Source: Gambelia wislizenii (Eukaryota > Chordata > Lepidosauria > Squamata > Crotaphytidae). Taken from it: 64,000 nt of DNA. A program made the translations under genes and the position numbers. Within the stretch, counting starts at the first letter, position 1. Every line of letters starts with the position of its first letter. Shown here in pieces: positions 51,910 to 63,754 of this stretch. The stretch covers positions 239,215,809 to 239,279,808 of the forward strand of contig JAUMIR010000002.1 in assembly GCA_030847615.1 (NCBI GenBank), read 5' to 3'. The notes under the pieces are model-generated. The model searched no databases, was not told the DNA's origin, and worked only from the letters and a program-made list of their open reading frames with translations.

Positions 51910-52105
51910 CTTCAACTCCAAAGAAGGAGACTCCACTGCATTGTCTGGGAGTGTGGTGGAGTTCCTTCTTTGGAGGTTTTTAAACAGAGGCTGGATGGTC
52001 ATCTGTCAGAAATGATTTGATTGTGTATTCCTGCATGGCAGAATGGGGTTGGACTGGATGGCCTTTGGGGTCTCTTCCAGCTCTATGTTTCTATGATTCT
52101 AACTG
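51910..52105 (+). mobile_element. CR1 3' end
   Basis: GGAGTTCCTTCTTTGGAGGT, then ACAGAGGCTGGATGGTCATC, GGTTGGACTGGATGGCCTTT and a TTTCTATGATTCT tail. Confidence 0.8.
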
Positions 52106-52585
52106 CGCATGGAGAATCTTCTGGAACCAAATACGAGCAACACATACCTACCTTTAACTGCCGCAGGAATCTTGTTGACACGACCAGACTGGCGGTATGG
52201 TATCAGCAGTTTGCTCTTGGCTAGGTAATAACTACCCTCAGTAGTATCACAACTACATCTCTTAAAAAATAAAAGAGAGAGAGAAAAACATGGTCACTCT
52301 TTCACAGTTATGGTGATTCTGAGACAGCAAAGGAGGAAAGACTCACTGGTTGCTCGCCAGTGATTTTAGAAAAATCCGCAAACTATGAGCCACTATTTAA
52401 ATAAATTAAACTAATAATTTATGCCATTCTAGTCCCTTAGAGAACATATGGCATATCAATAATTAACAAAATCTAAAATGGTTATCTATTTATGTAGAAA
52501 ATCCTTGTGAGAGAAGATACGGTCTCTAAAAATAAGGGTTATCTTCTCGCTCAGAGAACCCAGAGTCTGTATAGCTTCTCTCAAA
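52106..52585. other. Unassigned intergenic DNA
   Basis: No feature recognised. Confidence 0.35.
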
Positions 52586-52800
52586 CATATTTAATTATGT
52601 TTTCAATGTATTTTAAACTGTTTTTACCTAGCCTGTTTTTAATAATATTGTTATTGGTTTGTTGATTTTTTAAAAAATTGTAAAGTACATATTAGCCAAC
52701 TTTTATTTTAAATTTTGTAAGCCGCCTAGGTCCCTTGGTGGGAGATAGGTGGGGTACAAATAGAATGAATGAATGAATGAATGAATGAATGAATGAATGT
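52586..52800 (+). mobile_element. LINE-type 3' end with (AATG)n tail
   Basis: T-rich 3' UTR, GTAAGCCGCCTAGGTCCCTT and GGGGTACAAATAG, then about nine AATG units (52762-52799). Confidence 0.65.
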
Positions 52801-53734
52801 TTTGTCCCCTCCAATGAAATTTCCCTTCAGTCCCCAAATGCCTAGCACTGCAGAGAGGGAGATACTGGAAAATCTTTCACACATAGAACACTTCTATTTG
52901 TTGTGTCTGTCCTCCCTTGGGAACTGTGCCTGATCCTTTTCTTTGGGTGCCTAAACTGTATTTCCAAATGCTTGGCTTAAGCTTTAAGTTATTGCAGTGC
53001 TAGCAATTTGGGGACAGAAGGACATTTTCATTGGAGGCAGCAGAATTCTTATTGGGGGTGGGATCAATGGCTTCATTTTGCTTCCCCCCCCCCCAACACT
53101 CCAGTTGTACCTCACGTTTTCCTGCCTCTGTCAAATGGGAAGGATAAACTGGGTCCTTGCCACCTGGCTTCGCAGAAGCAGCCACTCTTGATGACTTGCA
53201 CAAGGCAAAACGGCTTCCAAATTGTAGCCTAGATCTCCTTTGATGCCCTTCTCTGGAAAAATGCAATCCATGATTAAAGATGGGGAAACTGGGGAGGGAC
53301 CAACACTATTCATTACCAGAGTTACTGAATTTGCATTTAAGGTATTTAGATGGAAGGCCTACCTCTGCCATGGATTTACCCTGCAGCCTGGGGCAAGTCA
53401 CAGTCTTTCAGCTTTACTGCTCCAGTTGCCTCCTGAGAATGAGGGGGACCTCTTTTGCAAGACAAGGCTGTTAAGGGGGCGGGGGTGGAGGATTTGGTGT
53501 CCAGCACTTTGCAAATGAAAAAGAGCTGCAATGATTTATTTTGTGGGAAATGTAAAGACGGTTAAGTAAATGATGAAGTTTCTTTAGGTGAGTCTTCATC
53601 TTCACTTTCCATTTCTCTCCCCCCCCCCTTTTCTCTCATCTTTATTTCTTCCTCTGCATTTCCTTGCTTCCCAGCAGTCAAGTTTTAGCTTGCAATGAGA
53701 GGGGCCAGTCATTTCTGCTAAGGCTATTCTGTAA
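52801..53734. other. Unassigned intergenic DNA
   Basis: Overlapping frames on both strands at 52997-53313 have no domain. C run at 53084-53094. Confidence 0.35.
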
Positions 53735-53880
53735 AACAAGGGTGGGGATCTGGCTGCCTTCCAAATCATGCTGGACAGCAGTTCCCAGCATTCCTCCCCA
53801 TTGGCTATGATGGCCAGGGCTGCTGGGAGTAGCAGTTCAACAATATGTGGAGGGCTGTATGTTTCCCGCCCACCCCCTAC
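53735..53880. mobile_element. MITE family D
   Basis: GGTGGGGATCTGGCTGCCTT at the left; CAGCAGTTCCCAGCATTCCT and CCATTGGCTATGATGGCCAG; mirrored TGGGAGTAGCAGTTCAACAA and GGAGGGCTGTATG at the right. Confidence 0.65.
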
Positions 53881-53929
53881 TGTGAAGCCATATACTTCAA
53901 TGAAAGGTTATTTTTTTAAAAAAAAATAG

Positions 53930-54600
53930 TTTATTTGCACAGACATTTTTAAATACCTCTGGCAATGAACAACCGGAAACCGGGAATAAACCAATATTTA
54001 GTACAGTTTGAGACATTGACTTCTGTGACAATACCCCCCATAATGTACATACGTAAAATCATCAATAAAATACTTCTATCTGTCATTTAAATAAAAATTA
54101 AATGTAATCACCCCCAAATCATATTACTAACTGGCAGCAGAACATGGAAAAGTTACTTTTTTGTCAGAATCTCTCGTGCTACTGGCTGTGCTGGCTGCAG
54201 AGTTCTGGGAGCTGTAGCCTTTAAAAAAAAGTAATTTCCCCAAGATCTGAATAAAAACATATACTCTCATGGAATAAAAAAGTAACTTTTCTTGCAAGGA
54301 CATTTCTTTAATACCTGTTATGACAAACTGTCAAGAACAAGGGGCAAACTAATATTCACCCAGGATGGCTTGAGGCATTTCTTTGACAAAATGCCCAGTG
54401 TATGTTCATAAAACAAATAATATGATACTAATATCCATCTGTTATGACAATTTACATGACAAATGAATATGAGTATTTCATTATTTGGTTTATGTTCAAA
54501 ATAATAGTACTAATTAGCAGCAAAGTTGCCTTTTTAGACTACATCTTTCACGATCTTTAGATTCTGGGAGTTTTAGTCCAAAGGAGACTTTTCCAAGCTC
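53930..54600. repeat. Two diverged direct repeats of about 360 bp
   Basis: A block at 53938-54130 (GACATTTTTAAATACCTCTG, AATAAACCAATATTTA, CTTCTATCTGTCATT) recurs at 54298-54480 (GACATTTCTTTAATACCTGT, CAAACTAATATTCA, ATATCCATCTGTTATG). Each is followed by a TTACTTTTTT-like / TCTGGGAGCTGTAG-like segment (54150-54220 and 54530-54580). The copies are strongly diverged. A related 3' segment recurs at 55735-55815. Confidence 0.5.
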
Positions 54601-56081
54601 TGAGAGGGGCCTAACTTTTTCTCCAAAGTTTCACTCTCACTTTTCTCTCCCCCCCTCCCCTGTCATACCTGAAACTGTTGTATAAGCACAGGGGCAATCT
54701 GAAAGGAAACTAAATGCCAGCCAGTCAAGCTAGCCTGATTGCAACAGCATTGCCAAGGCAGTTCAAAGAGGTTCCCAAATTGAGATGGCTTTGTCTCATG
54801 AATGTTTGTTTCTTTTAAGCATAGTCTCGTCTGTACAGGCTGAACCAGCTGAAGGCTGTTCTTATCCCGACATGCCTAATTGGTACCTTGAGTCCAAGGT
54901 GTCATTAACGCTCTTTGGATTATAGTTGCTGGTACAGTAGCTGGACTGAAGGAAAGCTGATTCATGTTTCTGAAATCCAGTGGAGTGTTCTTTGGGGTGG
55001 GGAACCATGTACTGCTGGTCTTCGGGGGAGCTCTCATCGTGCCTAAACTGGCATTGTTCTTCTTGCAAAGCTCTCAAATGCAGACTTGGTTGGACTTCAC
55101 TTTCACTCAGTTGTTCAAATGGTCTCCTCCTCGTGTTCCTTCCTACCTTCCCACTCCAGCATATGTTGGCGGCACCCCTGACCTCGTTGCATGAACAAGG
55201 GCCAACCTATATTTGAATTGGGTTGGTTTTATTAGCATCAAACACACACAAGTCTTGTAAGTACATGTGTCCTACTGACGTGGGAAAACCTTTGATGATA
55301 ATTTATTGGGGGAGAGAGGCCTCCAGTCTATAATTGTCCCCTTTAAAACACACACACACATTTTCTGTACATCTAGGCTAACTCTAGAATGGGTGTAACT
55401 TGGCTTTGGAGAAGAATGAGATGTCTACAGGCAGTGGTATATTAGAAGAGTTTTACAGTACATCCAACTCAAGTTTTTTCTATAGTGGAAAGTAGAAGTT
55501 CCATCTTCAAACACGCACAAGTGGAAGATTGTCCTATGGATCTCAATAGAAGGTAACAAGGATGGAAGCCTGATCTGAGGAGTCTTTCATCCCAACTATG
55601 GCCACATGTAAAAAAGAGGATTTTTCTTTTTTTGTAAACAGAAAGGGAATCTTTTAAATAAAAATGCCCCCATCCTAATGTGATGAAGCTTCAACCTTTT
55701 TTCAAATGGAGGCAGGCTTACTCTAGAGCTTGAAACAGTTACTTTTTGGGACCAAAGCTGCTAACATGGCATAGCTGGCTATATTGGCTGGAAGAGTCTG
55801 GAAGCTATAGTAAAACAACAAAATCAAAATACCCTTAACTTTTCTACGCATTGCATTGGACCACAATCTGTAAAAGGAGATGTGCACTTCCAATGATGTG
55901 TCATGTTAATCTCTCTATCCACCATCCACTCTCCTCTAAATTGTATTAGCACTCTCTTTTCACATTTCTCTTCACTCCATCTTTCTACACTTTAGGAGAG
56001 GCTGGGAAGGAGGAAATAGTGATTAAAGGTACTAGTGATCTGCTACCTCCAATGAAATGTCCTTCTGTCCCCAAATTCTTG
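54601..56081. other. Mostly unassigned intergenic DNA
   Basis: 55735-55815 resembles the repeat module at 54150-54220. (AC)n at 55349-55360. No gene. Confidence 0.35.
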
Positions 56082-56318
56082 CAGCTGCATGGGGTAGTGG
56101 TTTGAGCAATGGACTATGACTCTGGAGACCAACGTTGGAATCGCCACTCAGCCATGGAACCCCACTGGGCGACCTTGGGCAAGTCACACTCTCTCAGCCT
56201 CAGAGAGAGAGAAAGGCAAACCCCCTCTGAACAAATCTTGCCAGGAAAACCCTGTGATAGGTTCTCCTTAGGGTCACCATAAGTCAAAATGACTTGAAGG
56301 CACACAGCAGCAAATGAG
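56082..56318 (+). mobile_element. tRNA-headed SINE, nearly complete
   Basis: Head GGTAGTGGTTTGAGCAATGG, a B-box-like GTTGGAATCGCC, the GCGACCTTGGGCAAGTCACA block, and the 3' end CCATAAGTCAAAATGACTTG with a GCACACAGCAGCAA tail. Confidence 0.85.
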
Positions 56319-57355
56319 ACAACCTTCTTATGTCTAGGCATGATCTTTATGGATATCTGCCTGCCAGTGCAAGGTCAATGTCCTTCAAGGTCTTTCATCC
56401 ACACACCAAGCAAAACTCTCCTCCAATATCCATCCCTTTGTACATCTTATTTCATATTTACAGGCCTATTAAAAATACAGAAGGAACTCATTAAGATATG
56501 CAACTGTACAATAAGATGAAAATACCGTATTAAAAGAGCAAGTATCTTTTGTACACAAATATTTCTATTGAATCGTTCTGGCAATCTTTGTATTCAAACA
56601 GCCAAGTTGAATCCTGTTAATTTGGGTGGTAGGACTGGCAGCTTTTTATTGGCCTCTGTTCTGTGTCCCTAAACAGCAACTTGGCATATGCTATGGATAT
56701 CTCCAACAGTGGATTGGCCAGGTTCCTCTGTTTTCTGGTCAGTCGACCATCTTATAGGGGTAGTCTCCAGAGAAAAAGAGAGGACTGAGGACTGGGGTAG
56801 GGAGAGCATTTATTGTCATTAATGTAGTTCAGTTACTGTTTTATGGGATGTATTTTAAGTGTTGTGTTTTTAGTATTTTAAATACATATTGTGTAAGAAA
56901 ACTAAAAGGAGGAAGAGTAGAAAGCAAGGGGAGAACCCTCCCACAATCTCCTGCATTATTTTTTGTTTTTAAAAGAAGCAGCTGTGGTTAACAAGTTCTT
57001 TCTCCTTGGATTTTTGTCCCCATTTACAAAATTATCTTGTCTCAAATTCCATTAAGTCTCCCTCTTTTAAAGGACCTCATTCAGGACAGGAAATAACTCA
57101 AATATAGATAATTTTTTCATCTATATTGTATCAAATATCAATAATATGACATTTATTGTCCTAGCAATGGGCCATAACCATAAATCATATAAATCTACAG
57201 CTATAAATGGAACATAGACCCTGCAGTGACATGCCAGAGGAAATGTAACAGCTCAACATTTGCATTTAACAAACTTTCCCCTATGTTTCATTGCAAGAAT
57301 TGGAATATCTCAAAATACCACCTGCTCTTTGAAACCTTTGGCTTATTTATGTAAG
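56319..57355. other. Unassigned intergenic DNA
   Basis: No gene or clear repeat. AT-rich parts at 56860-56900 and 57090-57160. Confidence 0.35.
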
Positions 57356-57359
57356 CCTG

Positions 57360-57930
57360 ATCTTGGACCAGGTATTGCTGAACTCCAAGCCTCAGAATTC
57401 CTCACCATTGGCTATGCTGGCTAGGGAAGATGGAGTTGCAGTCCAACATCTAGAGGGCTGTATTTTGCTTATACACACTGTGCTATGCATACTTAAATGA
57501 GAATCAACTCCCACTGAGTTTAATGGGATTTAGTTACAGATCAGTAGGTATACCACAGACAGGCAATTCTAGTGCTCCAGCTGTTGCTGGACTGCAAATT
57601 CCATCAACCATAAGTCTGACTAAGTCTAGTGAGAGCTGTAGTCCAACAACATCTAGGGTCACATGTCCCACAATACTACGCCCATGTCCTTAGGAATAGG
57701 AGCCATTCAGTCCAATGGCACTTACTTCTGCACAGGCATGGATCCTTTCCCCGTGGATATAAGACTGCAGCCTCAAATGTCATCTCCAGCTAAACAGAGG
57801 TGGGGATCATGCTCTTGTTGGAGTACAACTCCCAGCATTCCTTGCCTTTGACTGTAGTGGCTAGTGTTGCTGGGAGCTGCAGTCCAACAACATTTGGAAG
57901 GTCTCATGATTCCCCTCCCTGAACTAAAAT
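57360..57930. mobile_element. Cluster of three MITE family D copies
   Basis: Copies at about 57365-57465, 57565-57665 and 57795-57915 each show a GCTGGACTGCAAATTCC- or ACAACTCCCAGCATTCC-type block and a mirrored GTAGTCCAACAACATCT-type end. They are separated by the short CCACTGAGTTTAATGGG- and CAATGGCACTTACTTC-type repeat. Confidence 0.55.
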
Positions 57931-59063
57931 GAAGCCAAAGTTACATATAAACACATGGGCTTGCATTCATCCCTTGTTACTTGTACCCCTTCTGGAGTCA
58001 AGGTAGACACCCACCCATTATTTCCCCCTATTTAATTATAGATTGTAAACTCCTGTAAGGCAGGGACCTGTTTCTGTTTCTGATGTTGTTGCATTTTACA
58101 ATTCATTTCAGATGGGAAAGATGACAAAAGCCTTCTCCCCAGCAAGCTCTATAGAGTGCAGTAAAGAAAAGCCAGCAGGCCAAATCCTCCACCTTTCTGT
58201 ATTTCATCAAATCCAAAAGATGACTATTAATGTTATGGCTTGCTATATTGTGGAGTTGGAAGGATTGTAAGCCCACTGCTATGTTACATTGGCATTTTAT
58301 TGTGGTTTTGGCCATTCTTTTTGCAGCGATAAAACAACTTTGCAAGCACACAGACTGCAGAACCTCCACGGGCTTTTAAAATCCAGAATGGTTCCTTGCA
58401 TACCTGGAGCAAGGGACCATCCATAAATTATGTCATGCATCATGGAGAAAAAGGAATGGCAAAGGTAGGTTGGGGAGGGGGATATTGGCTTAAATGGAGC
58501 AAAAGTGTTCTCAATGTGGAAGATGTTTTTTCTTTTTTAGGGCTTTCAAAAGTGTGATATACTTTATGGATGGTTTCTAGCTTGATTGTGGAAACCAAAA
58601 GGAAGAGAGTTTTCTAAATGTTATTCTCAAGAAAGGACAGATTTTTTTCCCTTCCCCCATGGACAAATGAAATGATGCTGAAATAAGGCATCATGGTCTT
58701 CAAACAATGTAACTGTTTCATGGAAGATAGGTCTGTCAGTGGGCATTGGCTTTGATCACCAAGTAGAACCAGGCCTTAGGAAAGCAACTTTTTTGGATTA
58801 CCCTTCCAACAATCACCAGCAAGCAAGGCGCCTAGGGAGATTCTGGGAGTTATAGTTCAAAATGTAACATTTACAAACTATGAGTAGAACTCCATGTTCA
58901 GAAGCAGTTGTACCTGTGCTGTGAATACCAGTTGCTATGGGACAAACGGTGGAGGATGACATTTGTTCTCATCTTATGTCTTGCTTATGGGCTTCCTGGA
59001 ATCATGGGCAGCTTGTTGACAGAGCAGAGAACACCTCTCCTAACTATTCTGAGGTTGGCAGAA
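57931..59063. other. Unassigned intergenic DNA
   Basis: 58775-58865 (AAAGCAACTTTTTTGGATTA, then TTCTGGGAGTTATAGTTC) is a further copy of the module seen at 54150-54220. No gene. Confidence 0.35.
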
Positions 59064-59104
59064 GCACATGCGCACGCGCATGCACGTGCGCGCACACACA
59101 CACA
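59064..59104. repeat. Strictly alternating purine-pyrimidine tract
   Basis: 41 bases alternate R-Y without exception, mixing GC, CA, AT and GT steps. Such tracts can form Z-DNA under negative supercoiling. Confidence 0.85.
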
Positions 59105-59201
59105 GAGTTTACCCATGAGCCACTCATGCCTGGAAGCATCTGGCTGGCCTTTATTGAAAACAGTATTCTCTGCTAGATAAATTTGTACAGTACAATCCTG
59201 T

Positions 59202-59438
59202 ACTTGTTGTTGTGTGCCTTCAAGTCGTTCCTAACTTATGGCAACCCTAAGGTGAACCTGTCACAGGGTTTTCTTGGCAAGATTTGTTCTGAGGGAGGTT
59301 GCCTTTGTCATCTTCTGAGACTGAGAGAGTGTGACTTGCCCAAGGTCACCCAGTGGGTTTTCATGGCTGAGCAGAGATTCAAACCATGGTCTCTAGAGTC
59401 ATAGTTCAATGCTCAAACCACCACACTACACTTGCTTC
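59202..59438 (-). mobile_element. tRNA-headed SINE, nearly complete
   Basis: 3' end GTTGTGTGCCTTCAAGTCGT, middle GTGACTTGCCCAAGGTCACC, and a tRNA-like head at the right with a B-box-like GGTTTGAATCTCTGC in reverse. Confidence 0.85.
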
Positions 59439-60539
59439 CTACCATCCTATATATTTGTATGCAAACATGAAATGCAACCTGATTCAGTTGCAATATCTAG
59501 TTACAGTTTTGGATGGCACTGAAATTGTGTGGTGAAGAAGTGGGAAGAGGGTGGCACAACAACAGTTTGGCTCAGCATCCACCGAAAGTATTCTTTCTCT
59601 TTAGAACTTTATATAGGTTTATCATTCTTAAGTTCTTTCTTCTCTGCAAGTGTGGGAGTATTTGTACACTCTTTTCAGGAAGAATGCTTTTGACTTTGGA
59701 AGCCTTTTGAAATGTGGGATCCCTGATATAAGGCTGCTTCTGCACAGCAATCCTAGCATCTTTGCAACCACTCAGTCAGATTATATAAACATGGTGAAAA
59801 TTATACACAGCTTTATTCCTTAGTAAGTCCTTTGGTGTTCTTTGAGACTTACTTTCAGATAAGTGTGCATACTTTTGCAGCCTTAGGACACTATCGGACG
59901 AGCATCTAAAAACGCAGTAATGAGGATAGCGGAAACATCATGGCATTAGAACACTTATTATGGCACATTGCTGTACTCTACTTGCTCTCACCTTCTCACA
60001 TACCTTTCCCCACTTAATCACTCATCCATCCTTTTGACTTCCCCTGTTCCACATCCCGCACGGGTTATTTTAAATTAAGTCTCTTTCCCATCTCCTCTAT
60101 TAATTATTATTTTCATTCTCTACACCTTTAATCCTGTTTTTCCCCCATACAGTTTCAAATATTTAAAAAGATTACACTCTAGTTATTGCTCCCAATTTTC
60201 AGTAGCATCTATAATATTTTCTTTTCTTTGTTTTGCTAGGATTTATTTCCACTGCTATAATCATATGAAAGAACTGCCACAGAATTATCACACGACGGTC
60301 ACTAGCACTTTCAGAATGGGAGTTTACTTCTGCGATTTAGCATGGGTGAGATTTCAGTGGTTCCTGCAAGAAGATGCAAGTGTGTTTAACACTCCAAAAA
60401 CACCCTAGTTAACAAAGTAAATGAACACACAAGCACTGAAACAAACATTAAAATGTTGAAACTAAACTATTCTGAATGCCTTTCTCTGGATCCAGCTGTT
60501 CATTATGAACCATTCATACCAGTTGTATGAATGAAAATA
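59439..60539. other. Unassigned intergenic DNA
   Basis: 59830-59880 is a copy of the short dispersed repeat. 59885-60310 may hold a decayed element with CTATCGGACGAG and TTATCACACGAC ends. No gene. Confidence 0.35.
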
Positions 60540-60890
60540 CAACTGCAGTGCAGTCTGCAGAACTATTGCATCCCGTGACCTGGACGCTGTTCTTCTATTA
60601 ATGTAGTTTAAGATTACATTAACTTTTTAAAGCAGCTGTATGCTGGCTCATACAGAGTTTGTAATCCAATAAAACACCAAGATCTAATCCAATAAAACAC
60701 CAAGATCTTTTTCAGAAGTACTGCTGCTAAGCCATGTCTCCACCACCCTATAGTCATGCCTTTGGCTTTGAACTTAAATGCAAGACTTTCCATTCATCTT
60801 TGTTGAATTTGCTGAACTTCAGTTCACTATTCCAATGGCCCTGCCCAGATCCTTTTGCATTATGACTCTGCCTTCTTGGGGTTAGCTGGG
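60540..60890 (-). mobile_element. Decayed CR1-like 3' region
   Basis: The ACACCAAGATCTTTTTCAGA segment followed by CATGTCTCCACCACCCTA and the later TTTGAACTTAAATGCAAGAC segment match the antisense of a CR1-like C-terminal or 3' UTR block common in reptiles and birds. It contains a 23-bp perfect tandem duplication (60663-60685 and 60686-60708). Confidence 0.5.
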
Positions 60891-61742
60891 GTTAGCTGGT
60901 AAGAACAGATTGGGGGCGTACATACTCCCTTAGGCGGCACTTTGCCTACCACTGCATTGAATCAATAGGGTTCTGCATTTGGTTAGAACTCTAATTTGGT
61001 TAGAACTAACAGGATTCAGGCCTTCGTTTTTGCATGCTACAGCCACTTTCATAGTTGCTTCAACTCGAAATAATCAAAAACCTCCTCCTTTGTGTTACTT
61101 GGTAGTATAAATGTTTGGATGGACACTCAAGAGCCAAGTAGTTCCATGGAGACTATGCAACTTAGTACAGTCTTCTCATTAGAAAGTGCCTTGCACCTGT
61201 TTTATTTTATGAGTTATTGGATCATGCCATAACTGTTACACTAGAACAATAAATACTGTGTGTAAATTAAGTTTATATGTACCCTGGGCCAAATTCTTGT
61301 TGACCCCGTGTGTCATCAAATACAGTAGTAGGAAGACAACTGTCAGCAGGATACAAACAGGAAACAGATCAGAATGCAAGTAATTTCTACATATTAAGAT
61401 GGAATTCATCAGACATGGCACAGATAAATGACTCCAAAAATGCACAGTCGGGCCAAAAGTAGCAGCAGATCTGCAGGGAGGCAGCATTTTAGGGAAATAT
61501 GCAGCTTCAAAACTAGAAATAGGAAGCATGTGCAGAGGATTATAGGCACATAATATACAAGGATATATTCGATACGTTCAGGGTCCAAAGGATCATAGAT
61601 TTCCATCTTAAAATGGAGGGCACAGTATTAAGTATGCTAACTTGGCTACAAAAACACTTATCTTGATGAGACTACTCAAAAGAAGCTGGATATAAATTTG
61701 CAGTTTCATAGTTCAATCCTATTAATTCCACAATTTGGAATA
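60891..61742. other. Unassigned intergenic DNA
   Basis: Two overlapping minus frames (61606-61236) contain hydrophobic stretches but show no known domain and are not called as genes. Confidence 0.35.
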
Positions 61743-61978
61743 TCGTGGGGTAGTGCTTTGAATGTTGGATTACAACTCTGGAGACCAGAGTTTGAATCCC
61801 TGCTCGGCGATGGAAACCCACTGGATTACCTTGGGCAAGTCATACTCTCTCAGCCTCAGAGGAAGGCAAAGGCACTCCCCACACTCTGAACAAATCCAGC
61901 CAAGAAAACCTTGCAATAGGTTTGCTTTAGGGTTGCCATAAGTCAGAAATGACTTGAAGGCACACAGCAGCAACAACA
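61743..61978 (+). mobile_element. tRNA-headed SINE, nearly complete
   Basis: Head GGTAGTGCTTTGAATGTTGG, B-box-like GTTTGAATCCCTGC, ACCTTGGGCAAGTCATACTC, and the 3' end CATAAGTCAGAAATGACTTG with a GCACACAGCAGCAACAAC tail. Confidence 0.85.
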
Positions 61979-62276
61979 TTTTAAAAGTAATGTGCCAGCC
62001 ATCACTTGTTATCCTCATCCCTGAAGTAATGTATCAGGAGTTACTTGTGAATGGCATATTAGTGATGTGTTAATGCTCCATAATTTTATGAATATTTTAA
62101 TGATTAATTTTATTCAAGATTATACACTTCAAAATAGCCAAAACAAATCCCTTAAATGACTCCTAAGCCCCAACTTTGTATATAGAATAAGTAAACATTG
62201 CTTGTTACATAAAAGTAGCAAGGTTAATAGCAGATATGTTCTTTTGTTGTGCTCTTGTTACAGGTACTGGTGTTAC
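61979..62276. other. AT-rich spacer
   Basis: No feature recognised. Confidence 0.35.
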
Positions 62277-62680
62277 TCACAGAATCACAGAGTTGGAAGG
62301 GATCAAAAATGCCATCTAGTCCAACCCCCTGCCATGCAGGAATACACAGCTAAAGCAATCATGAAAGATGGCCACCCAACCTCTGTTTAAAGACCTCTGA
62401 AGTAGGAGAGCCCACCACTCTCTGAAGCCATCACTTCCACTGTCAAACAGCTCTTACACTAAATAAATTCTTCCCAATGTTTATATGGAATCTCTTTTCT
62501 TGTAATTTGAACCCACTGGTTCATATTCTAATCTCAGAAGCAGCAGAAAACACGCTGGCTCCATCTTCTGCATGACTTCCCTTTGGCTATTTAAAGATGG
62601 CTATCATGTCACCTCTTAGTCTTTTCTTCTCCAAGCTAAACATATCCATCTGAGTAAGCCATTTCTCATAGGGAGGTTAA
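62277..62680 (-). mobile_element. CR1 3' end
   Basis: Reverse-orientation CR1: tail AGAATCACAGAGTTGGAAGG, ATCTAGTCCAACCCCCTGCC, then decayed C-terminal coding sequence through ACCTCTTAGTCTTTTCTTCT to about 62680. Confidence 0.8.
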
Positions 62681-62812
62681 CACATTACAGTACTTCCAAG
62701 TTCTGACTCAAAATAGCCCCTATTGATCTCAGCGAGGTTGCAGCAAATCCTAAACATGTTTGCTCAGAAGGAGAACTCATAGAGGTAAATGGGGGTTATT
62801 AGGATGCATGTT
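62681..62812. other. Short dispersed repeat
   Basis: The GTTTGCTCAGAAGGAGAACT block near 62757, together with TTGCAGACC after 63317, is the dispersed repeat into which the solo LTR inserted. Confidence 0.45.
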
Positions 62813-62817
62813 TAGGA

Positions 62818-63312
62818 TGTCAGGATACTGGGACATGCAGTTAAATAGATTTATGCCATAAAGAGCTGAAGTATAGCAGAATGGCCTACAGGGTGCAGCA
62901 GTGAGAGCTAACAAGATCTTGCTATAGCTGGCATGTATAACAAGATTAATGGCCTGATGGCCTTGGAGCCTGGAGAGATTGTTATCTATCTCTGTTTTTT
63001 TGTTTTTTAAGAAGAAGGTTACTGTAAACTGTTTAATTTGCAATCCTCCACAACTGTGGTTTCAGTTCTGTTATGGGCTTTGCTGTATAAAGATGTTTTT
63101 CTGCTGAATGCTGTAATATATAGTTCTCAGAGAGGCTTCTCTGTAACATTGTAAATATCTTTATTATGCTATAGTAAAGTGAAGTAGTCTGTAGGCACAA
63201 GCCTGTGTCTGTGTTTTTATTTCTGTTGCCTGGAGGATGAAAACTCTGCTGTGACTTTTTGCTGCCTGACTCCCTTGACAGGGTCAGAAGCTATCAGTGC
63301 GCTAATGTGACA
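62818..63312 (+). mobile_element. Solo LTR with perfect TGTCA/TGACA ends
   Basis: A 495-bp segment begins TGTCAGGATACT and ends AATGTGACA. TAGGA flanks it on both sides (62813-62817 and 63313-63317), a perfect 5-bp duplication. TATAAAG near 63086 could be a TATA box, and the T/G-rich GTCTGTGTTTTTATTTCTG (about 63208) resembles a downstream polyadenylation region. The GCAGTTAAATAG motif is shared with the LTR at 33345, hinting at a common family. Confidence 0.8.
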
Positions 63313-63317
63313 TAGGA

Positions 63318-63754
63318 TTGCAGACCAAGGCTACAGACATCTGCACATGTTTTCTGACAGTAAGCAGCATGGAACACCCTGGATGTTTCAAGTAAACATG
63401 ACTACATGAATGTTCTGTTGGGATACATTCTTAGGCACAATTACCTTGGAGCACAGCATAGCTTATGTGTAAAGGAACATGCACAGCATTGCACAATGAG
63501 TCCATTAAAATAGGTTGGGCATCTGTGCCATATTGACTAAGTACAAGTTTTAACTGGTTAAGAACATAATCGCTATTTTAAAAGAGACTGCAGAGTAAAG
63601 CGATGTGAGGTTCCAGTGTAAGGCTGGCACACAAAGTTTTATAGGAGCTGCTGGAAAATTCCTTCTTGACAAAGACTAGACAGCAAGATTGCTTGTAAGT
63701 TTGACTTCCATCACTGATTAATTTTTTTGGTGCTGGAAGACTCTTCACATGAGA
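63318..63754. other. Unassigned intergenic DNA
   Basis: No feature recognised. Confidence 0.35.

Noticed and set aside
56082..56160. tRNA gene
   Set aside because: A- and B-box-like sequences belong to a SINE head repeated many times; no proper cloverleaf was recognised.
61236..61606. Hydrophobic minus-strand frames as a small membrane protein
   Set aside because: Two overlapping frames share the DNA, both in AT-rich sequence; no family resemblance is seen.
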